Shown piece by piece: positions 35,115-44,714 of a DNA stretch of 64,000 bases. The stretch's first letter is position 1. Every line of letters begins with the position of its first letter. The notes under the pieces were generated by a model, which searched no databases, had not been told where the DNA came from, and was given only the letters and a program-made list of their open reading frames with translations. The stretch is taken from NCBI RefSeq assembly GCF_014279795.1, contig NZ_CP047945.1, forward strand, positions 392,572 through 456,571, written 5' to 3'. A program made the position numbers and the translations under genes. The stretch comes from Synechococcus sp. PROS-7-1 (GTDB lineage: Bacteria > Cyanobacteriota > Cyanobacteriia > PCC-6307 > Cyanobiaceae).

Positions 35115-35178
35115 CGGATGATGGGGTCTGGCGAAGGAAAGCTTGAACTGCACCGCTTGGCAAGTGGCGTAGTTGAAA

Positions 35179-35379
35179 TCAGTCAGATTCAGCTTTGGCC
35201 TTGCGAGAGCTCTTGCCTTCGAGAAGTTCGAGCAGGGCTTCCATTTGTGCCATCACGCCACGAACCTCGCCGGCTTCTGGGAGAAGGCCATCTTCCATGA
35301 CGCCTTGGTGCATCTCCCGCAGTTCCTGGCGGATATAGCGCAGGTGACTCACAACCTGTTCTCGTTTTGACTGAGACAT
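35179..35379 (-). CDS. small conserved cyanobacterial protein
   Basis: A 66-residue soluble, helical protein (MSQSKREQVVSHLRYIRQEL opening) with alternating charged and leucine residues that suggest a helical hairpin. A start one codon upstream (35,382) is equally possible. It is followed by a strong terminator. Function unknown. Confidence 0.65.
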   Translation of the reverse strand: MSQSKREQVVSHLRYIRQELREMHQGVMEDGLLPEAGEVRGVMAQMEALLELLEGKSSRKAKAESD

Positions 35380-35444
35380 CAACCAAGAGCTTTTCAGCCT
35401 CTCTTTTACCGCATGGCCTGCAAAGGCCGACGGTCAGCCCCGGC

Positions 35445-35594
35445 TTAGCGGCGTGCCAGGCCGCCAGCCACAAGGATCAGGATGTAGGTGAGCAATGCCG
35501 AGGGCCGCACGGGAATGGAGGCCAGAACGGTGCATCCCAAAAGCGTCAACAGCAGCGGACGCAAGCGTCTGCGAGTGATGCCGAACGAGGTCAT
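35445..35594 (-). CDS. small hydrophobic protein
   Basis: A 49-residue protein with a basic N-terminus (MTSFGITRRRLR) and two hydrophobic stretches separated by VRPS. Its ATG overlaps the TGA of the upstream PCP-reductase-like gene (ATGA), which supports coding. Function unknown. Confidence 0.6.
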   Translation of the reverse strand: MTSFGITRRRLRPLLLTLLGCTVLASIPVRPSALLTYILILVAGGLARR

Positions 35595-35767
35595 GGCGAG
35601 CGGCGTGAGAACTTTGCGCGAGCTTCTTTGTAAAAAGCCTCGTCAATCAATTCCTGTTTGTGGTCTGTTGCCAACGCTTCAATTTTGCGGCGCACAGCTG
35701 GACGAACAAAGAAAGGAACCTCGCGAAGCGCCTGTTCAGCCTCGGACGTCCAGTTCATCACGCCCAT
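35591..35767 (-). CDS. PCP_red-domain small protein
   Basis: A 58-residue protein resembling the C-terminal PCP_red domain of the light-independent protochlorophyllide reductase subunit B. It shows WTSEAEQALREVPFFVRP followed by VRRKIEALA, and ends in a basic tail. Stand-alone copies of this domain are common in cyanobacteria; their role is not established. Translation may start 9 bases later (MNWTSEA). It lies next to the tRNA-Ala gene. Confidence 0.7.
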   Translation of the reverse strand: MGVMNWTSEAEQALREVPFFVRPAVRRKIEALATDHKQELIDEAFYKEARAKFSRRSP

Positions 35768-35780
35768 CACTGTCTCTCCA

Positions 35781-35853
35781 TGGAGGATAGGGGATTCGAA
35801 CCCCTGACCTCTGCGGTGCGATCGCAGCGCTCTACCAGCTGAGCTAACCCCCC
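35781..35853 (-). tRNA. tRNA-Ala (anticodon CGC)
   Basis: 73-base cloverleaf on the minus strand. The acceptor stem is GGGGGGT/ATCCTCC, the D arm GCTCAGCTGGTAGAGC, the anticodon stem CTGCG/CGCAG with loop ATCGCAC, and the T arm AGGGGTTCGAATCCCCT. The discriminator is A and no CCA is encoded. Reads GCG. Confidence 0.96.
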
Positions 35854-35899
35854 GTACCTGAAACCTAGCGTCTGTGTTTCGTGCAAGACGCCAGGCACA

Positions 35900-36127
35900 A
35901 TGACGGAAGCGTCCACGCTCTGCATGCCAATCACGCCGGAGCGTCTGGCTTCCTTCGATGAAGCATCGGTGGCCTCCCTGGCCCGTCGTCTAGAAGACGA
36001 CGACTACCCCACCCCGTTTGCGGGCCTCAGTGACTGGCACCTCTTGCGTGCTCTTGCGATTCATCGCCCTGAGCTCACACGCCCCTACGTCCACCTGATC
36101 GATCAGGAACCCTTCGACGAGGACTGA
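35900..36127 (+). CDS. DUF2555 family protein
   Basis: A 75-residue acidic protein. The pattern FDEASVASLARRLEDDDYP then FAGLSDWHLLRALAIHRPEL matches the cyanobacterial DUF2555 family, function unknown. It ends 3 bases before coaBC and is probably co-transcribed with it. Confidence 0.78.
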   Translation: MTEASTLCMPITPERLASFDEASVASLARRLEDDDYPTPFAGLSDWHLLRALAIHRPELTRPYVHLIDQEPFDED

Positions 36128-36130
36128 TCC

Positions 36131-37387
36131 ATGGTTGGGCTGCTGCAAGGACAGCGAGTCATTGTTGCGGCCTGCGGAAGCATCGCCGCTGTGAAGACAC
36201 CACTGCTGGTGAGTGCGCTGGTGAAGGAAGGGGCGCAGGTCCGCTGCGTGGTCACCAGCAGTGGTTCTCAACTGGTGAGTCCTGTCGCACTCGCGTGTCT
36301 CAGTCGCAATCCCTGCCTTCAGGACGCTGACCAATGGGATCCCTCTTGCCCAAGGCCTCTGCACATCGAGCTGGCGGAATGGGCAGACCTGGTGATTGTT
36401 GCGCCCCTCAGCGCCAGCTCTCTAGCGCGCTGGGTGCAGGGCGATGGCGAGGGACTGTTAGCCAGCCTCCTGTTGGCCTGCGAGTGCCCGGTGCTGGCCG
36501 CAAGCGCCATGAACACTGCCATGTGGCAACACCCGGCGGTTCAGCGCAACTGGAGCACGCTCCACGACGATCCTCGGGTGCTGCCCCTGGCTCCGCAGGC
36601 CGGACTGCTGGCGTGTGACCGCGTCGGCACCGGCCGGATGGCAGCTCCGGATTGCATCGTGCTGGCTGCCGCCAGCATGCTTCTACAGGCTGACAACGAG
36701 GGGAAGCTGCGTTCCGATTGGCGCGGCAAGCGCGTGCTGATCAGCGCTGGCCCCACCCAGGAACCGTTGGATTCAGTGCGTCTGATCAGCAACCGCAGCA
36801 GCGGGCGTATGGGCGTTCTGCTTGCCCAAGCGGCCCGCTTCCGCGGTGCGGACGTGGATCTGGTGCATGGTCCGCTGGCTGTTCCAGAGGCCTGGCTGGA
36901 GGGTTTGTACTGTCTGCCGGCGTTCAGTAGCGCCGCCATGGAGGTCTGCCTGTTGGAGCGTCAACCCCGCGCTGATGCCGTGCTGATGTGCGCAGCCGTT
37001 GCGGATGTGCGGCGCGAGCGCTTGGACAATTCCTCCAAGCTTCCCAAGGGCGAGCTCATGGAGACGATCGCTCAGGGCTGGGAGCAGGTGCCGGATCTGC
37101 TGCAGTTGCTGGGGTCACGACGTCCCTCCCATCAACGCCTGCTGGGTTTCGCTGCCTTGGCAGGAGACGATGAAACCCTCCTCCAGCGCGGTCGTGAGAA
37201 ATACCAGGCGAAAGGCTGTGACCTGTTGATGGTCAATCCAATTGATCGCCCTGATCAGGGCCTTGATAGCGACCTAAACGGTGGATGGCTTCTCGGGCCC
37301 GGTGAACGCCAGGAGGCCATTCCCGCTGTGCACAAGCTCGCTCTAGCGCACGATCTGTTGGATCGGCTCAGCCAGCTTGGCGATTAG
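36131..37387 (+). CDS. coaBC: phosphopantothenoylcysteine decarboxylase/synthase CoaBC
   Basis: A bifunctional enzyme of coenzyme A synthesis, 418 residues. The N-terminal flavoprotein decarboxylase part (1-185) has VAACGSIAAVKTPLLV, the active-site histidine region PRPLHIELAEWADL and AASAMNTAMWQHPAV. The C-terminal CTP-dependent synthase part has SAGPTQEPLDSVRLISNRSS and the lysine-containing LPKGELMETIAQG. The ATG at 36,131 fits the family start (LLQGQRVIVAACGSIA). The 3' end overlaps a convergent gene by 4 bases. Confidence 0.95.
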   Translation: MVGLLQGQRVIVAACGSIAAVKTPLLVSALVKEGAQVRCVVTSSGSQLVSPVALACLSRNPCLQDADQWDPSCPRPLHIELAEWADLVIVAPLSASSLARWVQGDGEGLLASLLLACECPVLAASAMNTAMWQHPAVQRNWSTLHDDPRVLPLAPQAGLLACDRVGTGRMAAPDCIVLAAASMLLQADNEGKLRSDWRGKRVLISAGPTQEPLDSVRLISNRSSGRMGVLLAQAARFRGADVDLVHGPLAVPEAWLEGLYCLPAFSSAAMEVCLLERQPRADAVLMCAAVADVRRERLDNSSKLPKGELMETIAQGWEQVPDLLQLLGSRRPSHQRLLGFAALAGDDETLLQRGREKYQAKGCDLLMVNPIDRPDQGLDSDLNGGWLLGPGERQEAIPAVHKLALAHDLLDRLSQLGD

Positions 37388-37668
37388 GCCGCCATGTCCG
37401 CAGGCCCTTGATCGAGAAGGGCGATGAAGGTTTTCAGTTGCAACCGAGGGATGTAAGGCCAGCCGCCACTGCGCTCGAGGGTTTGAAGAAAGCCAAACAA
37501 CTGCTGACGGTCTTCCGGGAGGCTGTTGCGAAACGCTCCTTCTTGAACGTCGCGATGGAGCGCCTCAAGCTCCCTGAGAAAGAGGAGAAGAGCTTCAGGC
37601 TCATCGCGATGGTCGTCGGCGAGCACACGAAGCTGCTCCAGCAGGGGCTGAAGTTGAGCCTGGATCAT
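37384..37668 (-). CDS. conserved cyanobacterial hypothetical protein
   Basis: About 94 residues (MIQAQLQPLLEQLRVLADDH opening), helical and acidic, with a C-terminal WPYIPRLQLKTFIALLDQG. No enzymatic motif. An ATG 21 bases upstream is also open. Convergent with coaBC. Confidence 0.65.
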   Translation of the reverse strand: MIQAQLQPLLEQLRVLADDHRDEPEALLLFLRELEALHRDVQEGAFRNSLPEDRQQLFGFLQTLERSGGWPYIPRLQLKTFIALLDQGPADMAA

Positions 37669-37806
37669 GGAGTCTTCGTTGCCCTGCACGCCGAACGCTT
37701 CACGTTGTTGAGAGGTTGCAAACCTAACTGGAGTGGCTGATCAACTTCTGTAGGATCCGCCTCATCGGTGGACATTGTCACCACCCGGCCATTCGGCAAC
37801 TCTCCC

Positions 37807-38628
37807 ATGCGCTTCCGTCCCCTGCTGGCCCTTGTGCTGGCTTTCTGTCTCACGGTTGTGACCGCCTGCAGCGGCGGTGCTCAAGCCGTCGATCGCTCCA
37901 ATGTCACCTACGACGACATCCGCAATACCGGTAAGGCCAACGATTGCCCAACCCTCTCGGAGTCGGCTCGAGGCTCCATCGATCTGACCGCGGGTGATGC
38001 CTATGAGCTCAGGGGGATCTGCATGCATCCCACCCAGGTCTTCATTAAGGGAGAGCCGGCCAACAAGCGCCAGGAAGCTCAGTTCGTTGAAGGCAAAATT
38101 CTCACTCGCTACACCTCAAGTCTTGATGAGGTTTATGGCACCCTCACCGTGGGCGAGGACAGCATCAGCTTCAAAGAAGAAGGTGGAATTGATTTTCAGC
38201 CGATCACCGTGCTGATCCCTGGTGGTGAGGAGTTTCCCTTCACGTTCTCCAGCAAGAACCTTGATGCTGTGGCCAACGGAGCGGCCATCACAACCAGCAC
38301 TGATTTCCAAGGCACTTACCGCACACCCAGCTACCGCACGAGCAACTTCATTGATCCCAAAGGGCGCGCGCTCACCACGGGTGTCGACTACCCCCAGGGA
38401 CTGATCGGCCTCGGTGGTGATTACAAGGAGCTGGAGACGGAGAACGTCAAGCGCTACATCGATGGTCAGGGCGTGATGAGCATGTCCATCACCAAAGTGG
38501 ATCCTGAAACCGGAGAATTCGCCGGTGTGTTCTCAGCCATTCAGCCTTCCGATTCCGACATGGGTGGCCGTGAAATCGTTGATGTGAAGATCAACGGTGA
38601 GCTCTATGGACGGCTCGAGGAGGCTTGA
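37807..38628 (+). CDS. psbO: photosystem II manganese-stabilising protein PsbO
   Basis: A 273-residue extrinsic lumenal subunit that stabilises the oxygen-evolving cluster. The signal peptide ends in a lipobox-like VVTACSGG; mature PsbO begins in the VDRSNVTYDDIRNTGKAND region. The two cysteines of the conserved disulphide are in NDCPTLSE and GICMHPTQ. The mid-region GGEEFPFTFSSKNLDAVANG and C-terminal family motifs are intact. The ATG at 37,807 gives a normal signal peptide. A hairpin terminator follows. Confidence 0.96.
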   Translation: MRFRPLLALVLAFCLTVVTACSGGAQAVDRSNVTYDDIRNTGKANDCPTLSESARGSIDLTAGDAYELRGICMHPTQVFIKGEPANKRQEAQFVEGKILTRYTSSLDEVYGTLTVGEDSISFKEEGGIDFQPITVLIPGGEEFPFTFSSKNLDAVANGAAITTSTDFQGTYRTPSYRTSNFIDPKGRALTTGVDYPQGLIGLGGDYKELETENVKRYIDGQGVMSMSITKVDPETGEFAGVFSAIQPSDSDMGGREIVDVKINGELYGRLEEA

Positions 38629-38657
38629 TCCCCAAGGCTCTCGGGCAAGACGTCAGA

Positions 38658-38687
38658 GAAAGGGGGGGCCTGGTGCTCCCCTTTTTT
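38658..38687 (+). terminator. psbO terminator
   Basis: AAAGGGG and CCCCTTTT form the stem of a hairpin that ends in six T's, about 30 bases past the psbO stop. Confidence 0.8.
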
Positions 38688-38734
38688 GTGATCTGGGAGA
38701 ATCGCGTCGTCTCACGATCGAGCGAAGGCCCGTC

Positions 38735-39904
38735 ATGACCGCCAGCACCACCTCCACTCAGCCCTCAGGCGTGATTGCCCCCTATGGAGGGACTCTGGTG
38801 GATCTGATGGTGCCTGAAGCCGATCGGGCTGCTGTGAAAGCGTCGGCAACAACGCGCCTCGAATGCTCTGACCGCAACGCCTGTGATGTGGAGCTTCTCA
38901 TCGTTGGCGGCTTCTCGCCTGAGCGCGGATTCATGCATCAGGCGGACTATGCCGCTGTGGTGGAAGGCCATCGCACCACCTCAGGCCATTTGTTCGGCCT
39001 TCCCATCGTGATGGACACCGACAGGGAGGATGTGGCCGTCGGAGACAAGGTGTTGCTCACCTACAAGGGCCAGGAGCTGGCTGTTCTCACGGTGGAGGAC
39101 AAGTGGGAGCCCGACAAGGTGGTTGAGGCCAAGGGCTGCTACGGCACCACATCCCTTGAGCACCCTGCGGTGCGCATGATTGCGACCGAACGCCGTCGTT
39201 TTTACCTCGGTGGCTTGATCGAGGGCCTTGCGCTTCCAAAGCGGGTGTTTCCCTGCAAAACCCCCGCGGAAGTGCGTGCCGGGTTGCCTGCTGGTGAGGA
39301 CGTTGTTGCTTTCCAATGCCGTAATCCGATCCACCGTGCCCACTACGAGCTCTTCACCCGCGCTCTTCATGCTCAAAACGTGAGCGAGAACGCCGTAGTG
39401 CTGGTGCATCCCACCTGTGGACCCACTCAGCAGGACGACATCCCTGGAGCGGTGCGCTTTCAGACCTACGAACGGCTCGCCGCTGAGGTCGACAATCCGC
39501 GCATTCGCTGGGCCTATCTCCCCTATGCCATGCACATGGCTGGGCCCCGCGAAGCCTTGCAGCACATGATCATCCGCCGCAATTACGGCTGCACCCACTT
39601 CATCATTGGCCGCGATATGGCTGGCTGTAAGTCGTCCCTCACGGGCGAGGATTTTTACGGCCCCTACGACGCGCAGAACTTCGCCAAGGAATGTGCTCCC
39701 GAACTCACGATGGAGACCGTTCCATCGCTCAATCTCGTTTACACCGAGGAAGAGGGTTACGTGACGGCCGAACATGCCGAAGCCCGCGGCCTGCACGTGA
39801 AGAAACTCAGTGGTACGCAGTTCCGCAAAATGCTGCGCAGCGGCGAGGAGATTCCGGAATGGTTCGCATTCCGTAGCGTGGTTGAGGTGCTTCGAGCCTC
39901 CTGA
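38735..39904 (+). CDS. sat: sulfate adenylyltransferase (ATP sulfurylase)
   Basis: Activates sulfate to adenosine 5'-phosphosulfate. The 389-residue protein has the active-site motif FQCRNPIHRAHYEL, the HPTCGPTQQDD loop, the second substrate motif IIGRDMAGCKS and the start region of a PUA-like N domain. No APS-kinase domain is fused. The ATG at 38,735 fits the homologues; longer upstream reading has no protein character. Confidence 0.95.
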   Translation: MTASTTSTQPSGVIAPYGGTLVDLMVPEADRAAVKASATTRLECSDRNACDVELLIVGGFSPERGFMHQADYAAVVEGHRTTSGHLFGLPIVMDTDREDVAVGDKVLLTYKGQELAVLTVEDKWEPDKVVEAKGCYGTTSLEHPAVRMIATERRRFYLGGLIEGLALPKRVFPCKTPAEVRAGLPAGEDVVAFQCRNPIHRAHYELFTRALHAQNVSENAVVLVHPTCGPTQQDDIPGAVRFQTYERLAAEVDNPRIRWAYLPYAMHMAGPREALQHMIIRRNYGCTHFIIGRDMAGCKSSLTGEDFYGPYDAQNFAKECAPELTMETVPSLNLVYTEEEGYVTAEHAEARGLHVKKLSGTQFRKMLRSGEEIPEWFAFRSVVEVLRAS

Positions 39905-39949
39905 CCTCTCAGGATCCCATTAACATTCCTTCACTCCAGGCAAAAAACC

Positions 39950-41803
39950 TTGAACAAGCGCTGGCGCAACGTAGGGCTGTACGTCCTGTTAGTGGTCGTG
40001 GTGATCGTGGTCGGAACGGCCTTCCTCGACCGTCCGGATCCCGCATCGACGGCTCAGAACCTTCGTTACAGCGATTTCGTTGAGCAGGTTCAGGAGGATC
40101 AGGTCAGTCGGGTACTGCTCTCACCCGATCGGGGGACGGCATCGGTTGTGGCAACCGATGGCCGTCGTTCTGAAGTGAATCTTGCCCCAGATAAGGATCT
40201 GCTCAAGATGCTCACGGATCACAACGTGGACATCGCTGTGCAGCCGTCCAGGCAACCCGGGGCTTGGCAGCAAGCCGCTTCGAGCTTGATCTTCCCGCTC
40301 CTCCTGCTTGGTGGCCTCTTCTTCTTGTTCCGTCGGGCTCAATCCGGTGGCGGTGGCGGCGGCAACCCGGCCATGAATTTCGGGAAGAGCAAGGCCCGCG
40401 TTCAGATGGAGCCGTCCACTCAGATCACCTTTGGTGATGTGGCTGGAATCGAGGGTGCCAAGCTTGAACTCACTGAGGTGGTGGATTTCCTCAAGAACCC
40501 TGATCGCTTCACCGCTGTTGGCGCCAAGATTCCGAAGGGTGTGTTGCTCGTAGGCCCTCCCGGAACTGGCAAAACACTGCTTGCCAAGGCTGTGGCTGGT
40601 GAAGCGGGCGTTCCGTTCTTCTCCATCTCCGGTTCGGAGTTTGTGGAAATGTTTGTGGGCGTCGGTGCCAGCCGCGTTCGTGATCTGTTCGAGCAGGCCA
40701 AGAAAAATGCTCCTTGCATCGTCTTCATTGATGAAATCGATGCGGTTGGCCGCCAGCGTGGCGCTGGTCTCGGTGGAGGCAACGATGAGCGCGAACAGAC
40801 GCTGAACCAGCTCCTCACCGAAATGGATGGTTTTGAGGGCAACACGGGAATCATCATCGTGGCTGCCACAAACCGTCCTGATGTGCTGGATGCAGCACTG
40901 ATGCGTCCAGGCCGTTTCGACCGCCAGGTCGTTGTGGACCGACCTGACTACGCCGGTCGTCTGCAGATTCTCAACGTGCATGCCAGAGGTAAGACCCTCT
41001 CCAAGGACGTCGATCTCGACAAAGTGGCGCGCCGCACCCCTGGCTACACCGGTGCTGATCTTTCCAATCTTCTCAATGAGGCGGCAATTCTTGCGGCCCG
41101 CCGCGATCTCAGTGAGGTGAGCAACGACGAAATCAGCGATGCCATCGAACGGGTCATGGCCGGTCCTGAGAAAAAGGATCGGGTGATGAGCGAGCGTCGC
41201 AAACGTCTGGTGGCTTATCACGAAGCTGGTCACGCTCTGGTTGGGGCGCTGATGCCCGATTACGACCCGGTTCAGAAGATTTCGATCATTCCCCGAGGCA
41301 ATGCTGGTGGACTGACGTTCTTCACCCCCAGCGAAGAACGGATGGAGTCGGGTTTGTACTCACGCACCTATCTCCAAAATCAGATGGCTGTTGCCCTTGG
41401 CGGTCGCGTGGCCGAGGAGATCGTCTACGGGGAAGACGAGGTCACAACCGGAGCTTCCAACGATCTCCAGCAGGTGGCTCAGGTGGCTCGCCAGATGGTC
41501 ACTCGCTTCGGCATGAGCGACAAGCTCGGTCCGGTGGCTTTGGGCCGATCCCAGGGTGGGATGTTCTTGGGGCGGGATATCGCCGCTGAACGTGATTTCT
41601 CTGAGGACACCGCCGCCACTATCGACGAGGAGGTCTCTGACCTCGTGGATGTCGCTTACAAGCGCGCAACCAAGGTGCTTGTGAGCAATCGCAGTGTTCT
41701 CGACGAACTCGCTGAGATGCTTGTTGAAGAGGAGACGGTCGATGCCGAGCAGCTTCAGGAGCTTCTGATTCGCAGTGACGTCCGGGTTGCTGAATACGTC
41801 TGA
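39950..41803 (+). CDS. ftsH: ATP-dependent zinc metalloprotease FtsH
   Basis: A 617-residue thylakoid or plasma-membrane protease of the kind that removes damaged photosystem II D1. It has a TTG start, two membrane segments ([35 protein letters not shown]), AAA+ motifs (Walker [15 protein letters not shown], Walker [12 protein letters not shown], second region of homology [20 protein letters not shown]) and the zinc site HEAGH (near 424) with its distal acidic ligand in the protease domain. Full length. Confidence 0.97.
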   Translation: MNKRWRNVGLYVLLVVVVIVVGTAFLDRPDPASTAQNLRYSDFVEQVQEDQVSRVLLSPDRGTASVVATDGRRSEVNLAPDKDLLKMLTDHNVDIAVQPSRQPGAWQQAASSLIFPLLLLGGLFFLFRRAQSGGGGGGNPAMNFGKSKARVQMEPSTQITFGDVAGIEGAKLELTEVVDFLKNPDRFTAVGAKIPKGVLLVGPPGTGKTLLAKAVAGEAGVPFFSISGSEFVEMFVGVGASRVRDLFEQAKKNAPCIVFIDEIDAVGRQRGAGLGGGNDEREQTLNQLLTEMDGFEGNTGIIIVAATNRPDVLDAALMRPGRFDRQVVVDRPDYAGRLQILNVHARGKTLSKDVDLDKVARRTPGYTGADLSNLLNEAAILAARRDLSEVSNDEISDAIERVMAGPEKKDRVMSERRKRLVAYHEAGHALVGALMPDYDPVQKISIIPRGNAGGLTFFTPSEERMESGLYSRTYLQNQMAVALGGRVAEEIVYGEDEVTTGASNDLQQVAQVARQMVTRFGMSDKLGPVALGRSQGGMFLGRDIAAERDFSEDTAATIDEEVSDLVDVAYKRATKVLVSNRSVLDELAEMLVEEETVDAEQLQELLIRSDVRVAEYV

Positions 41804-42431
41804 TCCATCGGAGCGGCTGATCAGGTCCTTGACCGATCAGCCGCTCCTGGTCGTGATGCGACCAGGAGCCAACGATTACCAAACCCCCTTCGCGAGCACC
41901 CGCCTCTGCCATCAGCTGGATCAGCTGGTAGCGGCGGGTGTTTTGCATGTTGAGCTCGCCTGGGCGGCCCATCCCCGCTGGACCGCACTGGTTGAAGCGA
42001 TCAGGGAGCGTCACCCCAAGCTCCGGCTGGGTGCAGCATCCGTGTGCACACTCCCTGCCCTGGAGGAGGTCGCCGACCTGGGTCTTGCCTACGCCATGTC
42101 TCCCCTTCTGGATCCCGAGTTGCAATCCAAGGCGAGGGCGTTGTGCTGTGTTCTCGTGCCAGGGGTGATGACCCCTTCTGAAATTCGATCAGCGCAAGCG
42201 CTTGGCTGCAGCCTGGTCAAGCTCTTCCCCGCTTCAGTCTTGGGCGTCGACTATCGGCGTCAGATCTCAGTTCCCATGGGTGAACTCCCCTTCATGATCG
42301 CTGCTGGTGGGTTGCGATGCGCCGATCTGGTTCCTTGGTTGGCGGCCGGCTACAACGCCATTGCCCTGGGCCGCACTGTGTTCGTTGACGATGCCCTGGA
42401 TCCGGGCATGACGCCATGGCTGACTGGATGA
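41775..42431 (+). CDS. eda: KDPG/KHG aldolase family protein
   Basis: A 218-residue (beta-alpha)8 aldolase-like protein. The Schiff-base lysine lies in GCSLVKLFPASVLG, and the phosphate-binding end is AAGGLRCADLVPWLAAGYNA. The KDPG aldolase family cleaves 2-keto-3-deoxy-6-phosphogluconate (Entner-Doudoroff). The GTG start gives a 29-base overlap with ftsH; a TTG at 41,787 would shorten the overlap. Confidence 0.85.
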   Translation: MTSGLLNTSDPSERLIRSLTDQPLLVVMRPGANDYQTPFASTRLCHQLDQLVAAGVLHVELAWAAHPRWTALVEAIRERHPKLRLGAASVCTLPALEEVADLGLAYAMSPLLDPELQSKARALCCVLVPGVMTPSEIRSAQALGCSLVKLFPASVLGVDYRRQISVPMGELPFMIAAGGLRCADLVPWLAAGYNAIALGRTVFVDDALDPGMTPWLTG

Positions 42432-42475
42432 TCTGAGACTCATCTGCTACAGATGGGATAGATGTTTCTGCGCTG

Positions 42476-43075
42476 ATGTCTCAGCTATCCATCAAGTTGA
42501 GCGACAAAGCTGATGCTCTTGTCGCCCAGCTTCAAAAAGAGATCTTCAACCGACGCCGCAAAAAGGTCACGGCAGCAGGGGTTGTGGAAACGCTGGTTGA
42601 AAGCGGTGCCCGTTCGCAGTCGGATAAGCGGTTCGCGACCTCCTGGGTGAATCTGATCAAGGACATTGAAAAAGCTGCCAAGCTTGCCAATGCCCATGGC
42701 AGTAAGCCCGCGTCCCTAACCGATGAGGAGTGGGTGATGGTGCTGAGCCATCGCAATCGAGCTGCCTCGGTCAAACCGGCCCGCAAGACAACGGCAACTG
42801 CATCCAAGAAAGCCACGTCCTCCAGGCCTGCCAAGGCTGCGTCGAAATCGACTGCTAAGCCTGCAACCGCTAAGCCAGCCGCCACCAAGAAGAAGGCTTC
42901 AGCGAAAACGGCTTCAAAAGCGTCGTCAGCGACCGTTGCCAAGCCCCGGCCTGCGAAGCGGGCGCGTAAGCGCACGCAGGCATCTGTTGCTTCCGGCACC
43001 GTGGCGGGGCGGATGGCCAAAGCCGCAGCCCAGCTGGTCAGCGCTAACGGCATCAATTCGCCGGCCCGCAGCTAA
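42476..43075 (+). CDS. lysine/alanine-rich protein, histone H1-like tail
   Basis: A 199-residue protein. The first 95 residues form a compact helical domain (KLSDKADALVAQLQKEIFNR) and the rest is a low-complexity basic tail rich in Lys, Ala, Thr and Ser (PARKTTATASKKATSSRPAK style). The tail resembles histone H1 or bacterial nucleoid proteins and could bind nucleic acid. A single-gene unit between eda and convergent aroC. Function not known to me. Confidence 0.72.
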   Translation: MSQLSIKLSDKADALVAQLQKEIFNRRRKKVTAAGVVETLVESGARSQSDKRFATSWVNLIKDIEKAAKLANAHGSKPASLTDEEWVMVLSHRNRAASVKPARKTTATASKKATSSRPAKAASKSTAKPATAKPAATKKKASAKTASKASSATVAKPRPAKRARKRTQASVASGTVAGRMAKAAAQLVSANGINSPARS

Positions 43076-43091
43076 GCGCTGCTGGGATCCT

Positions 43092-44180
43092 TCACCACAA
43101 ACTGCACTGGCCCTGCTGTCTCAGCAGATGATCGGCCAAGACGAGATTCACCATCGCTTCCACCATCGGAACGGCCCTGGGCAGAACGCAGGGGTCGTGT
43201 CTCCCTTTGGCGGCAAGGGTGGTGGCTTCGCCGCGGTCGTTGATGGTCTGCTGCTCCTTGCGGATCGTTGCGGTTGGTTTGAACGCCACGCGGATCACGA
43301 TCGGTTCACCATTGCTGATTCCTCCTTGGATTCCTCCGGAATTATTGGAGGCCGTGCGCAACCGTCCGTCGTCACTGGGAAGAAAAGCGTCATTGTGCTC
43401 GCTTCCTTTGAGCAGGGTGCCGGCGAAGCCTGAGCCGATTTCGAAGCCCTTGGTGGCAGGTAGGGACATCACGGCTTTGGCCAGATCCGCTTCCAGCTTG
43501 TCGAATACCGGCATTCCGAGGCCGACGGGCGGCCGTCTCACCACGCATTCGATCAGGCCACCGCAGGAGTCACCCTCCTGTCCGATCGCCTCGATCCGTT
43601 CGATCATCCGTTCAGCTATCGTGGCGTCCGGGCAACGCACGATGTTGGCGTCCACCGCGTCACGCGTCACAGTGCTGGCGTCCACCTGGGCCTCCAGATC
43701 GTGGATGCGTTTCACCCAGGCCACAACCTCGGTGCCGTGGGATCGTTGCAGCATTTGCCGGGCAATGGCTCCAGCTGCCACCCGTCCGATGGTTTCCCGG
43801 GCCGACGCTCTCCCGCCACCGCTGCGGGCCTGAATCCCATATTTCGCCTGATAAGTGGCGTCGGCATGGGAGGGGCGGAAAGCCACCTCCACCTCCTTGT
43901 AATCCTGCGGACGTTGATCTTTATTGCGCACCACCATGGCGATCGGTGTGCCAAGGGTGACCCCATCCATCACGCCGCTGAGGATCTCGACCTGGTCGGC
44001 TTCCTTTCGCGGTGTGGTGATCTTGCTTTGCCCAGGACGTCTCCGATCCAGTTCAGCCTGAATGGCCACCTGATCCAGTTCCAGTCTTGGCGGGCAGCCT
44101 TCCAGGATCACCCCCACGCCGCCGCCATGGGACTCGCCGAAGGTGCTGATGCGAAACAGGGTGCCGAAACTGCTGCCCAT
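43092..44180 (-). CDS. aroC: chorismate synthase
   Basis: Forms chorismate from EPSP with reduced FMN. The 362-residue length is normal. Family motifs visible are [17 protein letters not shown] at the N-terminus, [20 protein letters not shown] and the C-terminal region [19 protein letters not shown]. Intact. Confidence 0.97.
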   Translation of the reverse strand: MGSSFGTLFRISTFGESHGGGVGVILEGCPPRLELDQVAIQAELDRRRPGQSKITTPRKEADQVEILSGVMDGVTLGTPIAMVVRNKDQRPQDYKEVEVAFRPSHADATYQAKYGIQARSGGGRASARETIGRVAAGAIARQMLQRSHGTEVVAWVKRIHDLEAQVDASTVTRDAVDANIVRCPDATIAERMIERIEAIGQEGDSCGGLIECVVRRPPVGLGMPVFDKLEADLAKAVMSLPATKGFEIGSGFAGTLLKGSEHNDAFLPSDDGRLRTASNNSGGIQGGISNGEPIVIRVAFKPTATIRKEQQTINDRGEATTLAAKGRHDPCVLPRAVPMVEAMVNLVLADHLLRQQGQCSLW

Positions 44181-44210
44181 GGAATGCCATCGATCGCCAA
44201 AGCGTAGATG

Positions 44211-44714
44211 TCAGAGCAGGTCAGGCAGTGCTCCCGGTGGATGCTGAGCCGCGGGTCGAGATCTCAGCATCTCGAAATCTTCGAACTGAAAGCCTGGGCC
44301 AACGCAGCAGCTCACCAGGCTGTACTGCCCTTCCGTGCGGGCTGCCTGCCAGTGACCCGCCGGAACTGCTTGCAGAGGCTGGTGAAGCGACAGAACGTGT
44401 TGGAGAGCTTCGCTGCCATTCGGCTCCAGTGTCCAGAGGCTCAGGGGTGAGCCCTGCAGATGGATCCAGATTTCGTCGGCACCATGCACGGCATGCCAGC
44501 AACTTTTGGATTCGGAATCCAGGAGAAAGAGGATGGTGGTGATGCTGCTGCGCTGCGCACCGTCGCTGCGGGTGACCTGTTGCGGGCTGCGGTGCATTTC
44601 CCTGTACCAGCCACCCTCGGGATGGGGATGCAGATCCCAGTCTCGGATGAGCTGCTCCACCACTTCGCGGGGGGTGTGGTCGGATGATTGCGTTTGGTTG
44701 GCAGGTGTGTCCAT
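44211..44714 (-). CDS. cupin protein (DUF985 family)
   Basis: About 167 residues with the cupin_5/DUF985 pattern: LHPHPEGGWYREMHRS at the N-terminus, SSITTILFLLDSES and WHAVHGADEIWIHLQGSPL (metal-binding type histidines), then VGPGFQFEDFEML. The activity is unknown, though the family is thought to bind small ligands. The start overlaps the stop of the methyltransferase gene by one base, so it probably belongs to the betaine operon. Confidence 0.82.
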   Translation of the reverse strand: MDTPANQTQSSDHTPREVVEQLIRDWDLHPHPEGGWYREMHRSPQQVTRSDGAQRSSITTILFLLDSESKSCWHAVHGADEIWIHLQGSPLSLWTLEPNGSEALQHVLSLHQPLQAVPAGHWQAARTEGQYSLVSCCVGPGFQFEDFEMLRSRPAAQHPPGALPDLL

